Source: Candidatus Bathyarchaeota archaeon (GTDB lineage: Archaea > Thermoproteota > Bathyarchaeia > Bathyarchaeales > Bathycorpusculaceae). Taken from it: 10,395 nucleotides of DNA. The notes under the pieces are model-generated. The model had not been told where the DNA came from, did no database searches, and worked only from the letters and a program-made list of their open reading frames with translations. The position numbers and the translations under genes are program-made. Numbering within the stretch: position 1 is the first letter of the stretch; the number at the start of each line of letters is the position of its first letter. The DNA is taken from contig JAUUWK010000027.1 of NCBI GenBank assembly GCA_030589055.1, positions 1 to 10,395 of the forward strand. Direction: 5' to 3'. Below are positions 1 to 7,152 of this stretch, in pieces.

Positions 1-4
1 GGCG

Positions 5-1411
5 ATGAAAGCCTTGGTGAAGGCGAAGGTTAGAGGAATCTACTCTACAGCTCTAACAAAACTGCTTTTAGACAGCGACTGTGAAATAGTCCAGCCGTCT
101 CTAGCTATAAAGAAACGTTTCGGGCTTTCGGAAAATTTAGCACCACCGGACCTTAAAATAGAAGATAGATACGACTTGCAAGGTGTGAGAGTTTTCGGAA
201 CATCAGAAGCACTGGATACATTCCAGTCTATTTTGCATCGCACTCTTGAGGATGCCCTAACGCGAAAATGGCAGGTTAGCGTTGACGGAATATACAAGGG
301 AAACGTGGTGGAATCCGACGAAGATACAGTTTACGTTGACATAGGCAACAGCGTCATAGGAAGACTTCCGAAATCTGAAGTTGTAAACGTAAATGAGAAA
401 CAGGTAATTGTTTTGGTTGAAAGAAGAAGAATTGGTGCGAAACTGCCTGTTCTGACAACAAAATTGAAGATCGTTGGTAATTGCGCCATTCTAGCGCAAA
501 ACAGCAAGATTGGGGTTAGTTTAAAAATTCGAGACTTGGAAAAGCGGGCGAGACTTTATGCCTTAGGGAAAAAGCTTGCACCTAGTGACTGGGGGATTAT
601 TTGGCGTGCGTCTTCTACAAATCAGCCAAGAGAAACATTAGAAAATGAAATAACTATGCTCATCGAGAAAGTCAAACTCTTGAACGAAAAAGCAGCTAAT
701 GCTGAGGCTCCAGCACGTTTAATTGAAGGCTTGTACTTCATGGATGTGGAGTTCCCGTCAGTTTCTAAAAGGCACATTGACATATTAAGGGCTTCCGTGG
801 CTCAAACGTTGGATGCTCATCATTTTTACAAGAGTTGTGGAGGTAAAGTTTCGGCAGCCTTGGAAATGGCTGAAAGGCTCCTAGAGAAAGGACGGGACAG
901 AAGCGAAGTTGAAGAACTATTCAATAAGCAGGTTATGCGTGAGTTTCCGGAAGTTGGCTCACTGGTTGACATTGAACATGTTAAGCTGAGCGGACTTGTC
1001 TTTCATCTGGGACAAGCAAAAATAGAAAGAATAAATGATAAGCAAATTAAGTACAGCAGAATTATGCGAGGCAACGGCTTCTACGACGGTTTAGGCGTCA
1101 GTAAAGAAGCGGGAGATAAGGCAATCAGCGAAGCAAAAAGGGGTGAATGGTACATAACAACCAAGTATTTCTCAAAGGATGGAGAATGGAAGGGAACATA
1201 CATAAACCTGAACACTCCTGTCGAAGTTTATCCGCAAACAGTGCGTTATACAGACTTGGAAGTTGATGTCTGCATCCAACCAGACTGCACAGTTAGAACT
1301 TTAGACATGGAAAAACTCGAAAAAGCCTTAGAAAAAGGATTCATAAGCAAAACACTTTTTGAAATGGCTAAAGAAAAAGTCAAGGAAATAAGAGAAGTCA
1401 ATACTATTTAA
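5..1411 (+). CDS. fau-1: Probable ribonuclease / AU-rich RNA-binding protein FAU-1
   Basis: The protein (468 residues) matches the archaeal FAU-1 family, distant relatives of bacterial RNase E/G that bind AU-rich RNA and are implicated in rRNA processing in the cytoplasm. The N-terminus has the family opening VRGIYSTALTKLLLD (residues 9-23). An S1-like RNA-binding segment follows at about 91-125 (DGIYKGNVVES, VYVDIGNSVIGRLP). A segment recalling the RNase E/G core lies near 180-205 (DWGIIWRASS). The C-terminus is a DUF402 domain at about 320-425, with the signature region around WKGTYINLNTPVEV and YTDLEVDV. Length is close to that expected for the family (about 470). The ATG lies four bases from the window edge, so a slightly more upstream start cannot be excluded, but the family motif begins where expected. 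It is followed after 25 bp by a methyltransferase gene and then trm5, consistent with an RNA-processing operon. Family assignment is firm; the exact RNA target is unknown. Confidence 0.93.
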   Translation: MKALVKAKVRGIYSTALTKLLLDSDCEIVQPSLAIKKRFGLSENLAPPDLKIEDRYDLQGVRVFGTSEALDTFQSILHRTLEDALTRKWQVSVDGIYKGNVVESDEDTVYVDIGNSVIGRLPKSEVVNVNEKQVIVLVERRRIGAKLPVLTTKLKIVGNCAILAQNSKIGVSLKIRDLEKRARLYALGKKLAPSDWGIIWRASSTNQPRETLENEITMLIEKVKLLNEKAANAEAPARLIEGLYFMDVEFPSVSKRHIDILRASVAQTLDAHHFYKSCGGKVSAALEMAERLLEKGRDRSEVEELFNKQVMREFPEVGSLVDIEHVKLSGLVFHLGQAKIERINDKQIKYSRIMRGNGFYDGLGVSKEAGDKAISEAKRGEWYITTKYFSKDGEWKGTYINLNTPVEVYPQTVRYTDLEVDVCIQPDCTVRTLDMEKLEKALEKGFISKTLFEMAKEKVKEIREVNTI

Positions 1412-1436
1412 CCTGCAAAACTAGAGTAGAAGTGAA

Positions 1437-2231
1437 ATGGATACTATAACACATAAGAAAAATGTTCAGAAATATTATTCGAAAAGGGCTGAGGATTATG
1501 ATGGGCAGAAGGTTACAACATTGAAATCGAAACAAGGCTTTGGAGCTGAGATACTTAATGGAGTAACGGATGCTTTGGCAGGTTTAGAGAATAAGCCTGT
1601 ATTAGAAGTTGGTGTTGGGAGCGGCAGAATTGGTTTTCCTCTGCTGGAAAAAGTCAAACCGTGGCTCGTGGGACTGGATTTATCAAAAAAAACGCTAGAA
1701 CTTGCCAAAGCGAGAATGTCTCATTACAAGCAGAGATTCGACTTGATTTTGGGAGATGCCGAACATTTACCCTTCCAAAACAGTGTTTTTAATGGAATAG
1801 TTTGCATTAGCATAATGCATTACTTTGTATTCCCTGAAAGAAGCTTAGCAGAGTTTTCAAGAACGTTAAAAGAAGAAGGGGTCTTTGTTTATGGTGATGT
1901 AACGATGCATGAATTGGACAGTCAACAATTTCTTGATAAACTGGAAAAAACGCTTTCTCAGGCACATGCAAGATATTGTTGGCCCTCAGAAATGAGGAGA
2001 CTGTTAGAAAATCAAGGTTTTCTTTTTTCTGAAATCAAAGTTATTCCCTACAGAAAATCTTATCTCTCACTGATGGGGGATAGAGAGAAATATTCTGACG
2101 TGAAACCTGAAACCCTCCACAAATGCATAAGAGATGCCACTGCGAATGAAATGAAGCTATATCTCATAGACAGTAAAGGATTAACCTTATTTTACACGCT
2201 AATTGCAGCATTAGAAGGAAGTAGATCTTAG
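1437..2231 (+). CDS. Class I SAM-dependent methyltransferase, substrate unknown
   Basis: A 264-residue Rossmann-fold methyltransferase of the UbiE/Methyltransf_11 type. SAM-binding motif I is VLEVGVGSGRIG (residues 55-66). The acidic residue after beta-2 is in GLDLS (D81). The adenine-contacting motif is GDAEHLPF (106-113), and the post-motif strand is GIVCISIMHYF (120-130). The C-terminal 100 residues carry no motif I recognise and probably form the substrate-specific lid. There is no signal peptide or membrane segment, so it should be cytosolic. It starts 25 bp after the FAU-1 gene, and its stop is 7 bp before the preferred trm5 ATG, so the three genes are probably co-transcribed. That suggests an RNA or translation-factor substrate, but this is inference from context; a small-molecule substrate is equally possible from sequence alone. 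The ATG is preceded by GTGA too close to act as a clear ribosome binding site. Confidence 0.85.
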   Translation: MDTITHKKNVQKYYSKRAEDYDGQKVTTLKSKQGFGAEILNGVTDALAGLENKPVLEVGVGSGRIGFPLLEKVKPWLVGLDLSKKTLELAKARMSHYKQRFDLILGDAEHLPFQNSVFNGIVCISIMHYFVFPERSLAEFSRTLKEEGVFVYGDVTMHELDSQQFLDKLEKTLSQAHARYCWPSEMRRLLENQGFLFSEIKVIPYRKSYLSLMGDREKYSDVKPETLHKCIRDATANEMKLYLIDSKGLTLFYTLIAALEGSRS

Positions 2232-2238
2232 TGGTTTG

Positions 2239-3309
2239 ATGTGCAAGGAATCTGTGTGCATTAAAGTTCCGAAAGTTCACGGCGAAAAAGCTATAATTTC
2301 AGCCAAAAAGCTGAAAATCGTTAACCGAGAACTGGAAATCCAAAGAGACAAAGATTTCATTTACATTCCACTTGTCCGTCAGCCAGATATAAAAGAAATA
2401 GAGATCCTTAAGGAACAAATTCCAGACTGCGAAGTTTCAGCCTACACTTTTCCAGAAAGAAAGAAGAAAATAACAACGTTTGTCGAATTACTCGAGGATA
2501 AGCTTCCTCCACACTTGTTAGCTGGCTTGCCGCGTGCAATAGACTTTGTGGGAGACATAGCCATAGCTGAAATTCCGCCAGAACTTGACGTATACAAGAA
2601 CGTCATCGGCGAAACAATTCTGAAAACACATAAGAACGTGCAGACAGTGCTTGCCAAAGCAGGCGCCATTAGCGGAACTTATCGAATAAGAAAGTTTAAC
2701 ATTATCGCTGGAGAACACAAGACTGAAACAGTCCATAAAGAGTATGACTGCAAGTATTACGTGGACATTGCGAAGGTCTATTTTTCTCCGCGTCTCTCGT
2801 ATGAACACAATAGAGTTGCGTCCCTTGTCCAAGAAGGTGAAACAGTTGTAGACTTGTTCGCTGGTGTAGGACCTTTTGCAATACTTATCGCGAAAACCCA
2901 TGAAAACGTTAAAGTCTATGCAGTAGACATGAATCCGCACGCAATAGAATTTCTGAAGAAAAACGTTAGGCTCAACAGAGTTATGGAAAAAGTCCATCCG
3001 ATTTTGGGAAATGCAAGAAAAGTTGTTAAAGAGAGGCTTTCTGGAGTTGCTGATCGTGTGATTATGAATTTGCCTGAAAAAGCCATAGATTTTGTGGACG
3101 TTGCATGTGAGGCAATGAAGCCAACGGGCGGCATAGTGCATTTCTACAGTTTTGTGGATGCTTCTAGCACGCTTGAGGATGCAAAGCTCCGTTTTGTAGA
3201 CGCTGTTGAAAAGTCAGGACGAAGTGTGAATAAAATTCTGTTTTCAAGGTTTGTACGTGCTACTGCTCCTTACGAGTGGCAAGCTGTTTTAGACACAAAA
3301 ATCTATTAA
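2239..3309 (+). CDS. trm5: tRNA (guanine(37)-N1)-methyltransferase Trm5
   Basis: Trm5 makes m1G37 next to the anticodon, which prevents +1 frameshifting and is the first step toward wyosine in archaeal tRNA-Phe. The 356-residue protein has the full archaeal architecture. There is an N-terminal D1-like region (about 1-75, opening CIKVPKVHGEKA). A central region follows with GTYRIRKFNIIAGE and VYFSPRLSYEHNRV. The Rossmann domain has the SAM motif VVDLFAGVGPFAILIAK, the acidic VYAVDMNPHAIEFL, and the catalytic-loop NLPEKAIDFVD. The NLP loop and the D1-like region argue for Trm5 rather than the aminocarboxypropyl transferase Taw2. An in-frame TTG lies immediately upstream at 2236; ATG at 2239 is preferred because the two codons are adjacent. 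The stop shares a TTAA with the converging DUF371 gene. A separate 207-codon open frame antisense to it is a composition artefact. Confidence 0.95.
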   Translation: MCKESVCIKVPKVHGEKAIISAKKLKIVNRELEIQRDKDFIYIPLVRQPDIKEIEILKEQIPDCEVSAYTFPERKKKITTFVELLEDKLPPHLLAGLPRAIDFVGDIAIAEIPPELDVYKNVIGETILKTHKNVQTVLAKAGAISGTYRIRKFNIIAGEHKTETVHKEYDCKYYVDIAKVYFSPRLSYEHNRVASLVQEGETVVDLFAGVGPFAILIAKTHENVKVYAVDMNPHAIEFLKKNVRLNRVMEKVHPILGNARKVVKERLSGVADRVIMNLPEKAIDFVDVACEAMKPTGGIVHFYSFVDASSTLEDAKLRFVDAVEKSGRSVNKILFSRFVRATAPYEWQAVLDTKIY

Positions 3310-3731
3310 GATTTAACGGTCAAAGTGATTTTGACTTTCTGCTTTGGATCTCTTAGCTTCTTAACAAGTTTTCTTGACAAATCACATGCAGCTTTGTCTG
3401 CTTTAATTGCCAATGTTCGGCTGCAAATGTAACTGCTTTTTCTCACAACCATGTCTGTGGGATGAGTTAATATTAGCCGTGTGCTTCCAAAAGCATTCAC
3501 AACTTCAACAACTTCTCCGGCTTCGATTAACATGATCGTTTTCGCGCTTTCTTTAAGTAGATTTTCCTTGAATTCAGAACTTAAATCTGCTAGGGCTTTG
3601 TCTGTGGATACTGCGATAATGCAGTTGCCTTTCGTTGATAGTTGGTTTTCTTTTGTGATTTCGAGTGTTGACTTGTGCGTGGCTTGAATGTTCTTGTGTC
3701 CGTATGCAAGAATGATTTCTGTTATTTCCAT
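3306..3731 (-). CDS. DUF371 domain protein
   Basis: A 141-residue protein spanning the archaeal DUF371 family over nearly its whole length. It has the recognisable pattern AYGHKNIQATHKSTLEITKE (residues 9-28), then NCIIAVSTDKALADLSSEFK, and the strand-rich C-terminal half with THPTDMVVRKSSYICSRTLAI and DKAACDLSRKLVKKLRDP. The function of the family is unknown to me, and I do not assign one. There is no signal peptide or transmembrane segment. It is the last gene of an apparent three-gene minus-strand operon, 15 bp after the acetyltransferase stop. Its TAA overlaps the TAA of the convergent trm5 by four bases. No Shine-Dalgarno-like sequence is visible before the ATG, so it is probably translated by coupling from upstream genes. 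Confidence 0.87.
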   Translation of the reverse strand: MEITEIILAYGHKNIQATHKSTLEITKENQLSTKGNCIIAVSTDKALADLSSEFKENLLKESAKTIMLIEAGEVVEVVNAFGSTRLILTHPTDMVVRKSSYICSRTLAIKADKAACDLSRKLVKKLRDPKQKVKITLTVKS

Positions 3732-3746
3732 GGTACACGTCTCTGA

Positions 3747-4202
3747 CTATTGCAGAAGCAGTTTTAGTATTATTGTGTCGTGTCCTACTCCGAAATAATC
3801 TTGTACAAAACCAATTATGCGAAAGTTATGCTTGTAATAGAAGGGGATGGCTGGAGCACATTTGTAGTGAACTTCAGCCAAGATTGTTCCAGCTCCTTTC
3901 CTCTTCAAAGCCTTTAACTCCTTATTCAACAATCGTTTCCCTATACCTTTTCTTTGATATTCCTTGGCCACTGCTATGTCTTCAAGCACCGCTTGATCAT
4001 TGTGAACCTCTACCTGCACATATCCAATGACCTTTCCATTTTTAGCTCCTACAAAAGATAAATCCGGGTTCTCTTCTAACTCGTCTAGAAGATGCTCACG
4101 ATATTTTTCCTTAGTTGCAAAGGGATTCGCCAACATCGCAAGCTCAGAAACAGTATCCAAATCGCTTCTACGCATTTCTCGAATTCTCACCAATTCGCTC
4201 AC
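3747..4202 (-). CDS. GNAT-family N-acetyltransferase
   Basis: A single-domain GNAT acetyltransferase of 151 residues, the usual size. It begins with the typical first strand VRIREMRRSDLDTVSELA. Strand 4 (AVLEDIAVAKEY) is followed by the acetyl-CoA pyrophosphate loop QRKGIG (83-88) and the helix KRLLNKELKALKRKG. The C-terminal part, with AIPFYYKHNFRIIGFVQDYF and GHDTIILKL, resembles RimI-type protein acetyltransferases and other small-amine GNATs, so the substrate is open. The start is a GTG that places the first beta strand where the family has it; an internal ATG at residue 10 would remove part of that strand. The gap to the preceding regulator gene is only 9 bp with no strong ribosome binding site, suggesting translational coupling in the minus-strand operon. 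Confidence 0.88.
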   Translation of the reverse strand: MSELVRIREMRRSDLDTVSELAMLANPFATKEKYREHLLDELEENPDLSFVGAKNGKVIGYVQVEVHNDQAVLEDIAVAKEYQRKGIGKRLLNKELKALKRKGAGTILAEVHYKCAPAIPFYYKHNFRIIGFVQDYFGVGHDTIILKLLLQ

Positions 4203-4211
4203 CAGACAAAG

Positions 4212-5174
4212 TTATTCAAGAACCTCTGTTGAATCAACTTTTCCGTCTCCGTCCAAATCAAATCCTTGTATAACTGTTGCAAACGTGTCTTCACCATGAT
4301 AGTCTTTCAAAGTTTTCTTCCAAAAGTTTGCTAAAGCTAAAACGCACGCTTTTGTGCCCACCGCTTTGTTTCCCGCCAAGACTATTACTCGTTTAGTGTT
4401 GTCCCATGGATTAACAATTTTGGCTATTAATCCAACCGTATCTACGGTATAAACATGTGAAGTTTTTTCAGAAACCAAACCGCCGAACAAGAAGCCTTGC
4501 TCTGAAGACTGCATGTTAAACCTTATCGGCAAATACTCATTCACCTCTTGTGCCAAAAGGTTTGTTCCAGGCCCACCCACAAGAATGAGGTTGTTTTTCT
4601 CCTCTTTTTCGGCTTTCACGTCAACATCAAGTTTTATCGCGAATTCTTCAGGCATTTTTGCGAATTGCCCCAAAAAGAATGTCAAATACGAAGCGTAATG
4701 ACCATCTCTCGCGCTTGTTTTGAATGGTCCGTGGGGTGTTGGGCAGCCTACAACTATTTTTCCTTCGAATGCGCCATCTTTGATAAATTCTTTAAAGAAT
4801 TTCTGAATTTGCTCATCCACGCTTAGAAGCGAAAGTCTTCGTATTGTTCTGTATCCTTGTGGAAGTTCTATTCCAAACGCTGGCGAAACCGGCTTGTAAT
4901 ATTTTGCTATTGCCCCCTTCTTTTCCTCTTCTCTGGTGATGGCTATGGCTTCTGCCTTTGCCAGCTTTCTTATGTGATAGTAGACTTTTTGCTCATGGAT
5001 GCCTAACTTCTTAGCGATTTCCAATGGATACATTTCCCTTTCCGAAAGCATGACCAAAATCTTCCAAGTAAGCTTGTTCAAAATCATCTTCAGCTTTTGC
5101 GGATCCTCAATTATCAAGATTTTTTTAACTTTCTGCGTCTTGTCTTCTTCGTGAAGTAACAGTTTCTTGCTCAT
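4212..5174 (-). CDS. Winged-helix protein with S-layer-like C-terminal region and terminal EF-hand loop
   Basis: A 320-residue protein. After a lysine-rich leader, residues about 31-96 form an ArsR-like winged helix: LTWKILVMLSEREMYPLEIA, the recognition-helix segment KLGIHEQKVYYHIRKL, and a wing ending KYYKPV. Residues about 135-300 contain FEGKIVVGCPTPHG, RDGHYASYLTFFLG, NLILVGGPGTNLLAQEVNEY and VIVLAGNKAVGTKACVLAL. These resemble the C-terminal region of archaeal S-layer proteins and of related HTH fusions; the resemblance is from memory. The protein ends with a textbook EF-hand loop, DLDGDGKVDSTE (306-317; D306, D308, D310, D314, E317 in positions 1, 3, 5, 9 and 12). No signal peptide or membrane helix is seen, so it is probably a cytosolic DNA-binding regulator with a ligand- or calcium-sensing half. 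It is divergent from the metF operon across a 62-bp gap and may regulate it and itself (inference). Confidence 0.85.
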   Translation of the reverse strand: MSKKLLLHEEDKTQKVKKILIIEDPQKLKMILNKLTWKILVMLSEREMYPLEIAKKLGIHEQKVYYHIRKLAKAEAIAITREEEKKGAIAKYYKPVSPAFGIELPQGYRTIRRLSLLSVDEQIQKFFKEFIKDGAFEGKIVVGCPTPHGPFKTSARDGHYASYLTFFLGQFAKMPEEFAIKLDVDVKAEKEEKNNLILVGGPGTNLLAQEVNEYLPIRFNMQSSEQGFLFGGLVSEKTSHVYTVDTVGLIAKIVNPWDNTKRVIVLAGNKAVGTKACVLALANFWKKTLKDYHGEDTFATVIQGFDLDGDGKVDSTEVLE

Positions 5175-5236
5175 GGCTTTTCATATGCATAAAGATCGTG
5201 GTAATTTATTAATACTTATTTGACGACAGACTTGAT
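5175..5236. promoter_or_regulatory. Divergent promoter between regulator operon and metF operon
   Basis: This 62-bp region is the only place for the promoters of both flanking operons. An AT-rich core TTTATTAATA (5205-5214) resembles an archaeal TATA box on either strand. Its distance to the metF ATG (5237) is about 25 bases, which would put the transcript start at or next to the ATG. Going left, it lies about 30 bases from the regulator ATG (5174), giving a very short leader. Neither gene has a recognisable Shine-Dalgarno sequence, in agreement with leaderless or near-leaderless mRNAs. Overlapping palindromes CATATG and ATGCAT (5182-5190) lie close to the regulator start and could be part of an operator. 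TATA placement is inferred, not measured. Confidence 0.6.
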
Positions 5237-6172
5237 ATGCCTTCATACTTTAGAAACGAAATGATTGTGAAGAGACAGAAGATGTTTAGGAAACGTCTAA
5301 AGGAAAATGCTACTCCGATAACATATGAGATATGGTCTCCTAGAGGCTGCCAAGTGAACCGGCATCTCCAAGCCGTATCAGATTTCAAGGACAAATTAGA
5401 TGCGATCAACATACCTGACAATCCCCTATCCACCTTAAGAATCTCATCAATAGCGTATGCTAAAATCGTGATGGAATGTTTGAAAGTAGATGTAATACCG
5501 CACATAAACTGCAGAGACAGAAATCTCCTAGCTCTTCAATCAGATATTTTAGGAGCCCACTTGCTAGGAATAAGAAACTTGTTCATCATAGGTGGCGACA
5601 AACCAGCGGGAAAGCGGGAGAAACCTAAAGGAGTTTGGGAAGTCATATCTACAGAGCTTTGTAAAGTAGTCAAAAGCTTGAACAAAGGCTTTGCATACGA
5701 CAATGGAAAGCTTACCAAAATCGATGGAAAAACAGACTTTTTCGTAGGCGGAGCCATAGTATTTGACAGAAAGAACGAAGTCAAAATAATTTCCGAGAAA
5801 ATCGAGGCTGGATTTGACTTTTTCCAATCGCAAATCACCTTTGACAATAAGAAGGTGCTAAACTTCTTTCAAGAAGCCGAAAAAGAAGGTTTAGTAATAA
5901 ACAAGCCAGTTCTAATCGGTTTGTCTCCTCAACCATCAGAAAAAGCGTTAAATAGAGTTCTTAAATTCTTGCATGCGGAAATTCCAGAACAAGGGTTGAG
6001 TAGGCTGAAGTGCAGTGATGATTTTGCAGAAGAATTAATAATTATGTGTTCGGAGATTGCTGACGAGTTAAAATCCGCCCTCTCTCCTAAATACAAAATA
6101 GGATTTCATGTAATGCCTTTGGGCCATGATGATTTGGGAAGAAAGATTGTGGAGGAGTTAAGAGGCAAATGA
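5237..6172 (+). CDS. metF: Methylenetetrahydrofolate reductase-like protein (MetF family)
   Basis: A 311-residue TIM-barrel protein of the MetF superfamily, expected to reduce 5,10-methylene-tetrahydrofolate (or another tetrahydropterin) to the 5-methyl form using a flavin. Motifs seen: TYEIWSPRG (29-37), whose E31 matches the general-acid Glu of FEF(F)PP in bacterial MetF; the hallmark PHINCRDRNLLALQSDILGA (88-107); GIRNLFIIGGDKPAG (111-125), whose D121 matches the conserved folate-binding Asp; and FFQSQITFD (195-203), matching the FITQFFFD strand. The pattern is closer to the RDRN-type reductases such as the C-terminal half of YitJ than to E. coli MetF. The ATG gives about 25 residues before the first barrel strand. 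The gene overlaps the next by ATGA (6169-6172), so it is translationally coupled to the MetE-like pair. Whether the carrier is folate or methanopterin cannot be read here. Confidence 0.85.
   Translation: MPSYFRNEMIVKRQKMFRKRLKENATPITYEIWSPRGCQVNRHLQAVSDFKDKLDAINIPDNPLSTLRISSIAYAKIVMECLKVDVIPHINCRDRNLLALQSDILGAHLLGIRNLFIIGGDKPAGKREKPKGVWEVISTELCKVVKSLNKGFAYDNGKLTKIDGKTDFFVGGAIVFDRKNEVKIISEKIEAGFDFFQSQITFDNKKVLNFFQEAEKEGLVINKPVLIGLSPQPSEKALNRVLKFLHAEIPEQGLSRLKCSDDFAEELIIMCSEIADELKSALSPKYKIGFHVMPLGHDDLGRKIVEELRGK
6151..6165 (+). promoter_or_regulatory. Shine-Dalgarno-like purine stretch for the MetE-like N-half gene
   Basis: GGAGGAG (6151-6157) and AGAGG (6161-6165) lie inside the end of metF, upstream of the ATG at 6169. 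Their presence together with the 4-bp ATGA overlap supports 6169 as the start. AGAGG is rather close to the ATG and GGAGG rather far, so which one is used is unclear. Confidence 0.5.
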
Positions 6173-7152
6173 TTGGTTGTTACGCGACTGGAGTGTTTCC
6201 ACGACCACGCAGGTTAATAGGAAAAACAAGAGCCTATGAAAGAGGACGGATAAATGGAAAAGAGCTTGAAGAATCCTTTGCAAAAGCCACTGAAACTGTG
6301 ATAAACGCTCAAGTTTCAACGGGACTGGATTACGTCACTGATGGGATGTTAAGATGGCAAGACTTGCTTAGGCCATTCACTGAAAGCTTAAAGGGGATAG
6401 AAGTTGGAAGCCTCGCAAGATGGTTCAACAACAACACCTTCTACAGAAAGCCCATCATAACAGATCACGTTAAACGAGAAAAAGACATCGTCAAAAGCAT
6501 AATGTGTCTTGAGAAGTTGCCAAAAAACATTTCGTGGAAAGCTATCTTGCCCGCACCATACACATTTGCCTCCCTTTCAGAAAATCAATACGATAAAGAC
6601 AAGACAGAATTTATGTTTGAATTCGCCGGAATAATCAACAAAGAAATTAGAAGTTTGACTCAAGCAGGCTTCAGCTACATACAGCTGAGCGATCCAGCCT
6701 TAGTCTATGAGCCGTTGGCAACCAAGTCTAGAGAAGATGAGTTATCACTTGTAAAGAATGTACTAGAAATGGCTGTTAAGGGAACATCAGTTAAAATATG
6801 TCTGCAAACATTTTTTGGAGATTTCTCAAAAATTTTGCCAGAAGCTTTAGACTTTCCGGTGGATCATTTGGGAATTGACTTGTACGAAACTGATCTTGAG
6901 AAGTTGAAAGAGCACAGCTTCGAAAAGGGTATTGCCTTAGGCTTAATAGACTCTAGAAGTTCGCTCATTGAGAAAACAGATGAACTGATTGGAGTTACTA
7001 AAGAAATCATCGAATCCGTATACCGCTCCAGGATGGAGGAAGTTTTTATTTGTCCGAACTGTGATTTAGATTTTCTGCCATGGGAAAGAGCGGAGAAGAA
7101 AATAGAAGTTGTCAGCAGTGTGGCTAATCATCTTAAAGAGGAGTTTTCATGA
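6169..7152 (+). CDS. MetE-like barrel protein lacking zinc and homocysteine ligands (MetE N-terminal-half type)
   Basis: A 327-residue protein of the cobalamin-independent methionine synthase/UROD-like barrel superfamily, recognisable by CYATGVFPRPR (4-14), YVTDGMLRWQDLLRPF (55-70), YIQLSDPAL (170-178), LQTFFGDF (212-219) and FICPNCDLDFLPWERA (293-308). Compared with catalytic MetE, the usual DGE is DGM, QIDEPA is QLSDPA, and the His-x-Cys zinc pair falls on Q213 and F215; only the final Cys region survives. It therefore resembles the non-catalytic N-terminal barrel of full-length MetE, which helps bind methyl-folate, encoded here as a separate gene. It overlaps metF by ATGA upstream and the catalytic MetE-like gene by ATGA downstream, so a heteromeric complex with that protein is likely (inference). 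An alternative is a distinct methyltransferase with another nucleophile. Confidence 0.82.
   Translation: MIGCYATGVFPRPRRLIGKTRAYERGRINGKELEESFAKATETVINAQVSTGLDYVTDGMLRWQDLLRPFTESLKGIEVGSLARWFNNNTFYRKPIITDHVKREKDIVKSIMCLEKLPKNISWKAILPAPYTFASLSENQYDKDKTEFMFEFAGIINKEIRSLTQAGFSYIQLSDPALVYEPLATKSREDELSLVKNVLEMAVKGTSVKICLQTFFGDFSKILPEALDFPVDHLGIDLYETDLEKLKEHSFEKGIALGLIDSRSSLIEKTDELIGVTKEIIESVYRSRMEEVFICPNCDLDFLPWERAEKKIEVVSSVANHLKEEFS
7138..7143 (+). promoter_or_regulatory. Ribosome binding site for the catalytic MetE-like gene
   Basis: GAGGAG lies five bases before the ATG at 7149, within the end of the preceding gene. It supports the ATGA-overlap start over later in-frame codons. Confidence 0.6.

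Noticed and set aside
2236..2238. TTG as the start codon of trm5
   Set aside because: ATG follows immediately in frame, and the extra residue adds nothing to the conserved N-terminus.
2518..3141. 207-codon open frame on the minus strand opposite trm5
   Set aside because: It is fully antisense to a clearly conserved Trm5, its protein has no recognisable domain, and its composition is rich in Cys, His and Phe as expected for a shadow frame.
2239..3309. Assignment as Taw2 (wyosine aminocarboxypropyl transferase)
   Set aside because: The protein has the N-terminal D1-like region and the NLP catalytic loop typical of methylating Trm5.
5209..5505. 98-codon minus-strand frame opposite the start of metF
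   Set aside because: It is antisense to the conserved MetF N-terminal half, shows no motif, and covers much of the divergent promoter.
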